From positions 62,001-126,000 of the forward strand of contig DASXGW010000003.1 in assembly GCA_036488875.1 (NCBI GenBank): a stretch of 64,000 bases of DNA, written 5' to 3'. Both the position numbers and the translations under genes were made by a program. The notes under the pieces were generated by a model. That model saw only the letters and a list, made by a program, of their open reading frames with translations, searched no databases and was not told the DNA's origin. This document shows, piece after piece, positions 9,898 through 17,199 of this stretch. The stretch is from Candidatus Baltobacteraceae bacterium (GTDB lineage: Bacteria; Vulcanimicrobiota; Vulcanimicrobiia; Vulcanimicrobiales; Vulcanimicrobiaceae). Each line of letters starts with the position of its first letter. Position 1 is the stretch's first letter.

Positions 9898-11319
9898 GTG
9901 AAAGTCCGCGTTTTTATAGCGGCGCTGCTAACCGCAGCGGCGCTTTTCATTTCTCCGCCTAGTCGCGCAATCGCCGCGCCCGCGTTGTACGTCGCCAAAG
10001 GTCCGGCCGGCAAAGTGTATCTATTCGGTACCGTGCATGTGCTGCGCGACGGCGTGCAATGGCGATCGCCGGAGCTCGAAGCCGCGATGCGCGACAGCCA
10101 AGATCTCTACCTCGAAATCGCGGACGCCAATAACGCGCCGGCCGCGTTGACCTCGATGATGAGGGCCGGCCTCGATCGCAACCATCCGCTCTCGACGAAG
10201 ATCTCCAAAGCCGACGTCGCGCTGCTCGATGCGGTGGCCAAGCGCTACGGCCTGGGCAGCGAAGTCATGTTCGAGCCGATGCAGCCGTGGTTTGCGTTCA
10301 TGATGCTCTCGGCGCTGCCCTCGATGCACGCGGGCGCCACGTCCGCAAACGGCGTCGACTTACAGATCCGTAAAGCGTTCGTGGCGGCCGGCAAACCGAT
10401 TCGTGGATTCGAAACCTTCGACATGCAGGCGCACATCTTCGCCGACATGCCGCAAGCGACGCAAATCGTGCTGCTCGACTATCAACTGAAGAACATCGGG
10501 AAGCAGCCGGACGGCGCACAGTTGGATACGATCGTAAACGCATGGCTCTCCGGTAATGAAGCGACTCTCGCCACGACGCTCCAGCTCGACAAAGCCACCG
10601 ATAACCCGATCGTGACGGCGCTGCTCACCAACCGTAATAAAGCGTGGGCCACCGCGCTTGCCGACCGTTTGAAGCAGCCCGGCACGTCGTTCGTTGCGGT
10701 CGGTGCCGCGCACTTGGCCGGGTCGGACGGCGTTCCGGCGTTACTGCAGAAGATGGGCTTCGACGTATCGCGCGTGCCGATCGCCGACGTGCCGGCGACG
10801 AGCTCGCCGTCGCCGCAACCGTCGGGGTCAGCATCGCCATCGCCATCGCCATCGCCATCGCCATCGGCGTCGGCAGCGGCGACGCCCTCGGCGACCCCGC
10901 AGCCGAAACCGGCCGCGATTACGCCGCCCACCGGCTGGAAGTCGCAAAGTGTTTCACTGGCGACCGGTCAAGTAAAGGTCGATCGCATGTGGCTCGATCC
11001 GCTGCGGCGGGGCGTCATCATCACGGCGCATCTCGACGTGGAGGGGCTCGACGGCGTCGGGCTCGACGCGCTCGATACGTTCATTCACCAAGGAATGGTT
11101 GCCGCAGCCGGTGCCGGCGCCGTCGGACCGTCGAAGCACGTAAAAATCTGCAACGGCAAGCAAGACGCGCTGTACACGACGATAACGCTCAAGAACGTCA
11201 AGGAAGAAACCGTCGTAACCCTGGCCGATCGCGCCTACATGGCGCAATACGTTCGCCGCAAAGACGTGCCGGTCGATGCTGCCGCGATGAAAGCCTTGAT
11301 GTCGATGTGCGCACCATAA
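9898..11319 (+). CDS. TraB/GumN family protein with Pro/Ser-rich linker and extra C-terminal domain
   Basis: A 473-residue secreted protein. The TraB/GumN core (about 25-290) carries the two family signatures GTVHVL (44-49, His47) and GAAHLAG (His272), thought to form a metal-dependent site related to Tiki proteases; the bacterial role is poorly known. A low-complexity Ser-Pro linker (about 300-340), partly encoded by a hexanucleotide repeat, joins it to a ~130-residue C-terminal domain I do not recognise. The GTG at 9898 is chosen because a clean signal peptide (MKVRVFIAALL...AIA|AP) starts there; upstream in-frame codons run through the hairpin and the previous gene. The stop overlaps the GNAT start. 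Confidence 0.85.
   Translation: MKVRVFIAALLTAAALFISPPSRAIAAPALYVAKGPAGKVYLFGTVHVLRDGVQWRSPELEAAMRDSQDLYLEIADANNAPAALTSMMRAGLDRNHPLSTKISKADVALLDAVAKRYGLGSEVMFEPMQPWFAFMMLSALPSMHAGATSANGVDLQIRKAFVAAGKPIRGFETFDMQAHIFADMPQATQIVLLDYQLKNIGKQPDGAQLDTIVNAWLSGNEATLATTLQLDKATDNPIVTALLTNRNKAWATALADRLKQPGTSFVAVGAAHLAGSDGVPALLQKMGFDVSRVPIADVPATSSPSPQPSGSASPSPSPSPSPSASAAATPSATPQPKPAAITPPTGWKSQSVSLATGQVKVDRMWLDPLRRGVIITAHLDVEGLDGVGLDALDTFIHQGMVAAAGAGAVGPSKHVKICNGKQDALYTTITLKNVKEETVVTLADRAYMAQYVRRKDVPVDAAAMKALMSMCAP
10833..10862 (+). repeat. Hexanucleotide tandem repeat ATCGCC x5 inside the TraB gene
   Basis: Five perfect copies of ATCGCC (followed by the variant ATCGGC) encode the alternating Ser-Pro stretch in the linker. 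The unit is a multiple of three, so copy-number change would lengthen or shorten the linker without a frameshift. Confidence 0.9.
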
Positions 11320-11762
11320 TCGTCGCCGGGCCCGACGCGTGGGACGTCGTCGAGAAACTGGTGCGCGAGCTCTTAACGGAGCTGGGTGAAGAAGGGCGCG
11401 AGCTCGGCACGCTCAATCCGCGCGTTCGCACGCTTTGGGAAGCCCGCCCCAATCTCATGTCGGCCGTCATCGCCTTCGGCGACGACGGCGAGCCGATCGG
11501 CCTGCTGACGCTGAGCGAAGGCTTTGCGATCTACGCGAACGGCCTTTACGGAACGATCCTCGAGATGTACGTCGTTCCGCAAGCACGTTCGAGCGGAGTC
11601 GGACGGCGTTTGATCGAGCGCGCGGTCGAGATCGGGCACGAGCGCGGCTGGTCCCGCATCGACGTCACCGCACCGGAGTCCGCGGCGTGGGACCGAACGG
11701 TCCGGTTCTATCGCAGCTGCGGGTTCAGTCCGGCCGGACCGAAGCTGAAGAAACCGCTGTAA
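11307..11762 (+). CDS. GNAT family N-acetyltransferase
   Basis: A 151-residue single-domain GNAT acetyltransferase that should move an acetyl group from acetyl-CoA to an amine; the substrate is unknown. Core strand LEMYVVP leads into the CoA-binding motif QARSSGVGRRLIERA, and the C-terminal FYRSCGF motif is also typical. No ATG lies in a suitable place. The GTG at 11307 (MRTIIVAG) gives normal GNAT length and overlaps the TraB stop by 13 bases, suggesting coupled translation. The DUF1330 gene follows after a nine-base gap. Confidence 0.82.
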   Translation: MRTIIVAGPDAWDVVEKLVRELLTELGEEGRELGTLNPRVRTLWEARPNLMSAVIAFGDDGEPIGLLTLSEGFAIYANGLYGTILEMYVVPQARSSGVGRRLIERAVEIGHERGWSRIDVTAPESAAWDRTVRFYRSCGFSPAGPKLKKPL

Positions 11763-11773
11763 GGAGGCGAGTG

Positions 11774-12061
11774 TTGGCTGCTTATATCATCGCAAACATT
11801 CACGTAAAAGACCCCGAACGTTACGAGGCGTATAAGGTGCAGGCAGCAGCGTCGATCGCGGCGCACGGCGGCCGCTATCTCGCGCGCGGCGGAAAACATG
11901 AAGTGCTCGAGGGCCGCTGGTCGCCGCATCGGCTCGTCATCCTCGAATTCGATACGTACGAGGCCGCGATCGAATGGTACGAGTCGCAGGAGTACGATTC
12001 GCCTAAAGCGCTGCGCCTGCAGATCGCCGACTCGGAAATTGTGGTCTTAGAAGGCTTGTAA
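11774..12061 (+). CDS. DUF1330 family small protein
   Basis: A protein of about 95 residues with the ferredoxin-like alpha/beta dimer fold of DUF1330 (AAYIIANIHVKDPERYEAYK; LVILEFDTYEAAIEWYES). The biochemical role of the family is unknown; relatives are small cytoplasmic dimers similar to antibiotic-biosynthesis monooxygenases. A perfect AGGAGG (11762-11767) decides the start: it is six bases from TTG 11774 and three from the in-frame GTG 11771, so TTG has the better spacing, though GTG is possible. Translated directly after the GNAT gene. Confidence 0.82.
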   Translation: MAAYIIANIHVKDPERYEAYKVQAAASIAAHGGRYLARGGKHEVLEGRWSPHRLVILEFDTYEAAIEWYESQEYDSPKALRLQIADSEIVVLEGL

Positions 12062-12113
12062 CGGCCTTACCGTCGCCTGCTTAGTCCATCCTGATTGGGA
12101 ACAAGCCAAGGCG

Positions 12114-13415
12114 ATGCGATTACCCGACCGGCGGCGGCGCGAAACAACCCTCGAACGGCGATATCTGAGTTTCTTGGCGGAAGTCGGCCGGATCCTCGGC
12201 GAGACACTGCCGTACGAAGCAACTCTGCAGCGTGTGTGTGACGCAGCCGTGAACACGCTTGCCGACACGGCGACAATGTATCTCTACGACGAGGACCGCG
12301 AGCTGCAGCTCGTCGCCGCCGCGGACGTACATCGAGCGCACTCGGAACACCTTCGCGACCGTGCGGCTGCACTGCTGGGCGATGCGTCCGGTCCGCGTAC
12401 CTTCCTGGAGTCCGTCATTCAAAAGGGTTCGGGAATGCTCGTCGCTCGGGTGGACGATCGTTCTCTCGATGCGGTTGCCGTCAGTCCCGAACACGCGCAA
12501 TACCTCCGCGAGGGGGGCGTCTCGTCGTTTATCGTCGTTCCGCTAGTGGCGGCCGAATCAGAGGTGCTCGGCGCGCTGGGGCTCGTATATACGAAGGAAA
12601 GCGGGCTGCACTACGATGACGACGCGCTGATCTTAGCCGAGGACCTCGGGCGGCGATGCGGCGCCGCCATTGCTAAAGTGAAAACGATCGAAACCGCGGT
12701 CGACGTGTCGACCCGGTTTCAGTACGAGGCGCTTCCGAAGTCGCTGCCCCAAATCGCGGGCTTGGAATTCGATTCGTTTTACGAACCGGCATCGAGCGCG
12801 ATGCTGGTCGGCGGCGATTGGTTCGACGCGTTCATGCTCTCCGACGGGAAGGTGGGCATTACGATCGGCGACGTGTCGGGACACGGCGTTAAGGCCGCGG
12901 CCCTCATGAGCAACCTTCGCTGCGCGCTACGCATTGCGATGCTAATGGAATCGAATCTTGCTAATGTGTTGGCGGCAGCCGATCTGCTCGTGCGTCAAGA
13001 GTTCGGATCGAGCATGTTCGCGACCGCAAACATCGGCGTCCTGGACGCGGCCGCGCGCACGCTCAGTTGTGTGGCAGCGGGACACCCCGGACCGTTATGC
13101 TGGAATGGCCTCGATCGCTCCGCAGGCGATCCGTTCCTCGAACGGGGTTTGCCGTTGGGTTTTCGCGATTTGGCCAAGACGAACGGCGACGCGCAGACGG
13201 TCGACCTGAACACGTATTCGTTCATCGTATTCTTCACCGATGGATTGCTGGAGGCGGAACGAGATTACATCGGCGGAGAAGCGCGCCTCACGCGAGCCAT
13301 CGCCCAGCGGGCGATTCGCGAATCCGCGCATCCGGCAAAAGCCCTTCGCTCGGCGGTCGTTGGCCGTCGTCATCCCGACGACATTGCCGTATTGACCTTA
13401 CGCGTCCGATCATAA
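12114..13415 (+). CDS. GAF domain - SpoIIE/PP2C-type serine phosphatase
   Basis: A 433-residue cytoplasmic signalling protein. Residues ~20-185 form a GAF sensor domain. Residues ~200-430 form a SpoIIE-type PPM phosphatase with the metal-site motifs VGGDWFDAF, GDVSGHG, AGHPGPL, FTDGLLE and a final DDIAVL. Such RsbU-like enzymes dephosphorylate anti-sigma-factor antagonists in partner-switching stress pathways; no antagonist or anti-sigma gene is nearby, so the target is unknown. AAGG upstream of ATG 12114 serves as ribosome binding site. Confidence 0.9.
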   Translation: MRLPDRRRRETTLERRYLSFLAEVGRILGETLPYEATLQRVCDAAVNTLADTATMYLYDEDRELQLVAAADVHRAHSEHLRDRAAALLGDASGPRTFLESVIQKGSGMLVARVDDRSLDAVAVSPEHAQYLREGGVSSFIVVPLVAAESEVLGALGLVYTKESGLHYDDDALILAEDLGRRCGAAIAKVKTIETAVDVSTRFQYEALPKSLPQIAGLEFDSFYEPASSAMLVGGDWFDAFMLSDGKVGITIGDVSGHGVKAAALMSNLRCALRIAMLMESNLANVLAAADLLVRQEFGSSMFATANIGVLDAAARTLSCVAAGHPGPLCWNGLDRSAGDPFLERGLPLGFRDLAKTNGDAQTVDLNTYSFIVFFTDGLLEAERDYIGGEARLTRAIAQRAIRESAHPAKALRSAVVGRRHPDDIAVLTLRVRS

Positions 13416-13543
13416 CCGGCTTTGCGCCCGCTTGCATCTGCAATAGATTCATATTTCTGAAGGCATAGCCGTGAAGGACAGCGCGCGCGTAAGAAAAACG
13501 TGTGGGTTCTCTTATTTCAGTACCCGTTAGCGAGGTTCCCGGA

Positions 13544-15412
13544 ATGGTTAAACGTCCATACGTAGCGAGTGCGTTGGCGCTGGCGTTTGCAGTGACCGGC
13601 TGTCAGGGAGGCAGCGGTCTCAACGGCGCAAACACGCTCCCGTCAACGAACTCTCCAGCAACGAATCCAGGTGATGCGGCGGCAACTAAAGTTGCTCCGG
13701 CGCGCACGCTTCTCCGCGCGGCTCCGCACGGCGTCCGCACGTACGTCTTTCTGCCGCTGCGCAATCGAAAAGAGCTCGAAGAGCTCGTCAGAGAGCAGAG
13801 CAGCAAAGATTCGCCGATGTACCATCGGTTTCTGAGCGTCGCGCAGTTCCGCGCGAAGTACGGACCCACCGCGTCCGATCTGCAGACTGCGGCGCGCGCA
13901 TTGCAAAGTAAAGGGTTTACGGCGACGATCACGTCGCAGGGCGTGGTCGCCGACGCGCCCCGTTCCACCGTGGAGCGCGTGTTCGCGCTGCATTTGAAGC
14001 CGCGCACCGGCGTGGAGGGCATGAAAGTCACGCCGCTGATAGCCGATCGGCTGCCGACGGTTCCGCGCGAGCTCAAGAGGATTCACGCGCAGGTGGCGGC
14101 ATTCGCACCGGTACCGGTGATGAAGCCAATGTTCGCGATGGTCAGTAAGAAGCCGATCGCGCCGCAGAACCGTTACGGCCCGAGCGAACCTTTCTATTGG
14201 TACGACGATCTCAAGCAGGCGTACACGTATCCCTCGTATACGAGCGAGAACGGCGCCGGCAGAACGATAGCCATCGTAGCGGCCAGCGACTTCCTCGACT
14301 CCGACGTCGCCGCTTACTTCGGCCACGAGGGCCTAGCTGTACCGAACATCGTTCGTCGCCCGGTCGACGGGGGCGGAGCACCGTTCAACATCAACAGCGG
14401 TACCTCGGACGAAGTCTCGCTCGACGTGCAGCAGTCGGCAGGCTCCGCTCCGGGTGCGACCGTGATGGTATATGAAGCGCCCGACGCGACCTTCTTCCCG
14501 TCGTTCGCCGATATGTATACCGCAATCGACGAAGACAACCAGGCCGACGTCGTGAGTACGTCGTTCGGACTCTGCGAGCTGTTCTTCACGGCCGCCTATA
14601 ACGGCGGTCAAGACTTAACCGGGCCATACCTCGGATTCTTCCACGATCTCTTCTTGCAAGGTAACGCGCAAGGGATCACGTTCGCGGAAGCGTCCGGCGA
14701 CAACGGCGCGCAAGGCGGCGATTGCACCGATGTGAGCGGCGCCAACGCAACGTTCGGCGTCTCGGCGTGGGCCAACGACCCCAACGTCACCGGCGTCGGC
14801 GGCACCAATCTCGTAACGTCGTCGATCCCCGGTTCGCTGCAATCGACGTACGTGAGCGAGAACGCGTACCACGACAATTTCCTACCCGGAGACGGATTCG
14901 CCAACGGCGCGATCTGGGGATCCGGCGGCGGCGTCAGCACGATCTGGACGAAGCCCGCATACCAGAACATCGTGAAGACGGGATCGAAAATGCGTACCGT
15001 TCCGGACCTTGCAATGATGATGGGCGGCTGTCCGGGCGGATCGGCTCCCCCGTGCGGAACGAGCGCGGTTGCGTCGCAACGCAGCGCCTTCGTAACCGCA
15101 CTAGCGGGCGGCCTGTATCTCTTCATCGGAACCAGCGGAGCGTCTCCTGAGTTTGCCGGATTGCAGGCAATCCAAGACCAGACTCTCGGCGGCCGGGCAG
15201 GCAACGTGAATCAGCTGATCTACGTGCTTGCAGTTGCGGGGCACAACGGTCCGCGTCCCGTCTTCCATAGCAACATCCCCGGCAATAACGGCTATCCGTC
15301 GACGCCGGGCTACAACTACGTCGTCGGTAACGGAACGCCGTACGGATCGCGTTACGCGCTCAGTCCGTTCGGCCCGCTAGCCGGCGATCCGCAAACTTCA
15401 TCGAACCCATAA
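13544..15412 (+). CDS. S53 family (sedolisin-like) peptidase, lipoprotein, second copy
   Basis: A 622-residue secreted serine-carboxyl peptidase with lipobox VTGC. The propeptide covers about 50-190. Triad and oxyanion residues are all present: Glu290/Asp294 in DEVSLD, Asp386 in ASGDNGA, Ser531 in IGTSGASP. Sequence similarity to the first copy at 7961 is low outside the motifs, so this is a distinct S53 subgroup and not a recent duplication. ATG 13544 is preferred over in-frame GTG 13502 because the signal peptide MVKRPYVASALALAFAVTG starts there and GAGG lies upstream. A classical terminator follows. Confidence 0.9.
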   Translation: MVKRPYVASALALAFAVTGCQGGSGLNGANTLPSTNSPATNPGDAAATKVAPARTLLRAAPHGVRTYVFLPLRNRKELEELVREQSSKDSPMYHRFLSVAQFRAKYGPTASDLQTAARALQSKGFTATITSQGVVADAPRSTVERVFALHLKPRTGVEGMKVTPLIADRLPTVPRELKRIHAQVAAFAPVPVMKPMFAMVSKKPIAPQNRYGPSEPFYWYDDLKQAYTYPSYTSENGAGRTIAIVAASDFLDSDVAAYFGHEGLAVPNIVRRPVDGGGAPFNINSGTSDEVSLDVQQSAGSAPGATVMVYEAPDATFFPSFADMYTAIDEDNQADVVSTSFGLCELFFTAAYNGGQDLTGPYLGFFHDLFLQGNAQGITFAEASGDNGAQGGDCTDVSGANATFGVSAWANDPNVTGVGGTNLVTSSIPGSLQSTYVSENAYHDNFLPGDGFANGAIWGSGGGVSTIWTKPAYQNIVKTGSKMRTVPDLAMMMGGCPGGSAPPCGTSAVASQRSAFVTALAGGLYLFIGTSGASPEFAGLQAIQDQTLGGRAGNVNQLIYVLAVAGHNGPRPVFHSNIPGNNGYPSTPGYNYVVGNGTPYGSRYALSPFGPLAGDPQTSSNP

Positions 15413-15438
15413 CGCTCGCGTAGGAGAGAGCTAAGGAA

Positions 15439-15468
15439 AACGGCGCTCGGTTAACCCCGAGCGCCGTT
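15439..15468 (+). terminator. Hairpin terminator after the second S53 peptidase
   Basis: A perfect 12-bp stem (AACGGCGCTCGG, 15439-15450, paired with 15457-15468) with a six-base loop, 26 bases after the peptidase stop. The A-rich 5' flank and T-containing 3' flank suit a bidirectional or intrinsic terminator that insulates the ArsR promoter eight bases further on. Confidence 0.75.
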
Positions 15469-15475
15469 CCCGTTA

Positions 15476-15516
15476 TTGACATTCCGGCTGGGATAATATA
15501 TAACTAAATGGTTATA
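15476..15516 (+). promoter_or_regulatory. Promoter and ArsR operator, copy 1
   Basis: A consensus -35 TTGACA (15476-15481) lies 17 bases before a -10 TATAAC (15499-15504). The -10 is the left arm of the dyad TATAAC-N6-GTTATA (15499-15516), whose right arm touches the ATG at 15516. The predicted transcript starts within a few bases of the ATG and lacks a Shine-Dalgarno sequence. The same dyad and the same TTGACATTCCGG block recur at the second ArsR gene (49385-49423, minus strand), which strongly supports autoregulation. Confidence 0.8.
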
Positions 15517-15857
15517 TGAACGCGACAGCCACCCTCGACTCGGTATTCTCCGCTCTCGGCGATCCCACGCGGCGCCGAATCGTCGAGCGCTTGGCGCGAG
15601 GCCGGCAGACGATCTCCGAAGTGTCCACCGGGTTTGCGATGTCGCAGCCGGCCATCTCCAAGCACGTGAAGATCCTCGAGCAGTCGGGGCTCATCGCGCG
15701 AGAGGTGACGGGCCGCGTTCACCACTTACGGCTAACGCCCAAAGCGATGGAAACCGCGTCGTCGTGGATCGAAACGCAACGCAAGTTCTGGAACGCGGCG
15801 CTCGATCGGCTCGATGCCTACCTTCAAGAATCTGCTGAAAAGGAAGAGAACCAATGA
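15516..15857 (+). CDS. ArsR-type winged-helix repressor (AHSA1-linked), copy 1
   Basis: A 113-residue ArsR/SmtB-fold regulator: ALGDPTRRRIVERLA (helix 1-2), recognition helix in MSQPAISKHVKILEQSGL, beta-wing REVTGRVHHL. It lacks the metal-binding CxC of true arsenic sensors and belongs to the group genetically tied to SRPBCC/AHSA1 proteins. It probably represses its own operon through the dyad at 15499-15516. The stop overlaps the SRPBCC start by four bases. Same length and arrangement as the gene at 49039-49380. Confidence 0.92.
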   Translation: MNATATLDSVFSALGDPTRRRIVERLARGRQTISEVSTGFAMSQPAISKHVKILEQSGLIAREVTGRVHHLRLTPKAMETASSWIETQRKFWNAALDRLDAYLQESAEKEENQ

Positions 15858-16309
15858 CGACCTTCGAGTTGACCAAACCGGCCCCGACGTCGCTGGTGGT
15901 GCGGCGAACGTTTAACGCATCCGTCGACCGCGTCTTCGACGCCTGGCTCTCGCCCGACGTCATGCGCGCCTTCCTCGTCGGCGAAGCCAAAGTGCTCGAC
16001 GTTACGGTCGACCCGCGCGTCGGCGGCACGTATCGCATTACGTGGGATACGCCCAACGGCGTGTGGTACGTCGGCGGCGTCTACCGGGAGATCGTCAAGA
16101 ACGAGCGCATCGCGTGCACCTGGACGTGGGAAGAAGACGATCCCGCCGAGGTACACGAGTCTCTCCTCGAGCTCGATTTTCGATCGCTGGGCCCCAAGCA
16201 AACCGAACTCGTGCTTACGCACACCAAACTGCGCGATGAAGAGTCGCGCGACGGTCACGCCAAAGGCTGGTCGCAAATCGTCGAAAATCTCGCAAACGTG
16301 CTCGAATAA
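15854..16309 (+). CDS. SRPBCC / AHSA1-domain protein, copy 1
   Basis: A 151-residue START-like (SRPBCC) protein of the Aha1-C type, with a hydrophobic ligand pocket. Motifs: RRTFNASVDRVFDAWLSP at the N-terminus, VGGTYRI and ITWDTP in the middle, HAKGWSQIVENLANVLE at the end. The cellular ligand is unknown; in many bacteria such genes sit directly behind an ArsR repressor, as here (ATGA overlap). Its paralogue at 48569-49042 is arranged identically. Confidence 0.88.
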   Translation: MTTFELTKPAPTSLVVRRTFNASVDRVFDAWLSPDVMRAFLVGEAKVLDVTVDPRVGGTYRITWDTPNGVWYVGGVYREIVKNERIACTWTWEEDDPAEVHESLLELDFRSLGPKQTELVLTHTKLRDEESRDGHAKGWSQIVENLANVLE

Positions 16310-16320
16310 ACGAGGCCGTC

Positions 16321-16437
16321 ATGTGTCCGGAATGTTCTGCTACCGCGTTCATGGTGATCGCGGGCCTGTTCCTCGCACCCTGGCGCACGCTGCTTTCCGC
16401 ACTCTTCACTATCAGGAGTCTGAAAAATGTCCACTAA
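16321..16437 (+). CDS. MCPEC microprotein, 38 aa, predicted membrane peptide
   Basis: A short frame opening ATG TGT CCG GAA TGT gives a 38-residue peptide starting MCPECSATAFMVIAGLFLAP, with a Cys-x2-Cys pair at positions 2 and 5, one hydrophobic segment (about 8-20) and a basic tail (RSLKNVH). GAGG six bases before the ATG is a good ribosome binding site, and the 3' end overlaps the DUF899 start by 11 bases. It lies 11 bases after the SRPBCC stop, so it fits tightly in the ArsR-SRPBCC-DUF899 transcript. Similar very short MCPxC peptides near such genes are, from memory, common but unnamed. Confidence 0.6.
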   Translation: MCPECSATAFMVIAGLFLAPWRTLLSALFTIRSLKNVH

Positions 16438-17140
16438 CACCGTATCGCGACATCACGTCGCCACGCGCGAACAATGGCTCGAGCAGCGCCTGCAGCTGCT
16501 CAAAGAAGAAAAGGAGCTGACGCGCCGCGGCGACGAGCTCGCCCGCCGGCGTCGCGAACTCCCGTGGGTCCGCATCGACAAAGAGTACCGCTTCGAAACG
16601 CCGGACGGCAGCAAGACGCTCGCCGAACTGTTCGACGGATGCTCGCAGCTGCTCGTTTACCACTTCATGTTCGGACCGGATTGGGATGAAGCGTGTAAGA
16701 GCTGCTCGTTCTGGATCGACAACGTCAACGGCGTCGACGTTCATCTGCGTCATCGTGACGTGCGCGCACTCGCGATCTCGCACGCACCGCTGCCGAAGCT
16801 CGAAGCGTACAAGAAACGCATGGGCTGGAGCTTCCCCTTCGCGTCGTCGTACGGCAGCGACTTCAACTACGACTTCGGCGTCTCGTTCGATCCCAAAGAC
16901 CTCGACGGCGGCGTCGTCTACAACTACGTGAAGCAAAAAGAGCTCAACGAAGAGATGCCCGGCGTCAGCGCGTTTGTGAAAACCGATGACGGCAGCGTCT
17001 ATCACACGTATTCGGCGTTCGGACGTGGTTTGGACCGGATCAACGGCGCGTATCAGTTGCTCGACCTTACACCCAAGGGACGTGACGAAGACGGGCTGGA
17101 GTGGCCGATGGAGTGGCTGCGCCGCCAGGACCAGTACTAA
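16427..17140 (+). CDS. DUF899 thioredoxin-fold protein
   Basis: A 237-residue DUF899 protein: N-terminal helix rich in Glu/Arg (REQWLEQRLQLLKEEKEL), then LPWVRIDKEYRFETPDG and the family landmark YHFMFGPDWDEACKSCSFW, which places a CKSC pair at the thioredoxin-like active-site position. The C-terminal DPKDLDGGVVYNY and SVYHTYSAFGRGLD blocks are also family-typical. A redox or peroxide-related role is suggested by the fold; the substrate is unknown. AGGAG lies eight bases before the ATG. Probably the last gene of the ArsR operon. Confidence 0.88.
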   Translation: MSTNTVSRHHVATREQWLEQRLQLLKEEKELTRRGDELARRRRELPWVRIDKEYRFETPDGSKTLAELFDGCSQLLVYHFMFGPDWDEACKSCSFWIDNVNGVDVHLRHRDVRALAISHAPLPKLEAYKKRMGWSFPFASSYGSDFNYDFGVSFDPKDLDGGVVYNYVKQKELNEEMPGVSAFVKTDDGSVYHTYSAFGRGLDRINGAYQLLDLTPKGRDEDGLEWPMEWLRRQDQY

Positions 17141-17187
17141 AGTACGGCGGCGGTCGTCCTTGGACGGATTCTGGACGACGGTCGCGG

Positions 17188-17199
17188 TAAACTCAACCT
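17188..17199 (+). promoter_or_regulatory. -10 box abutting the start of the glycine-rich lipoprotein gene (leaderless type)
   Basis: TAAACT (17188-17193) is followed by six bases and then ATG 17200, with no Shine-Dalgarno sequence. This spacing puts the transcription start on the A of the start codon. Confidence 0.4.
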
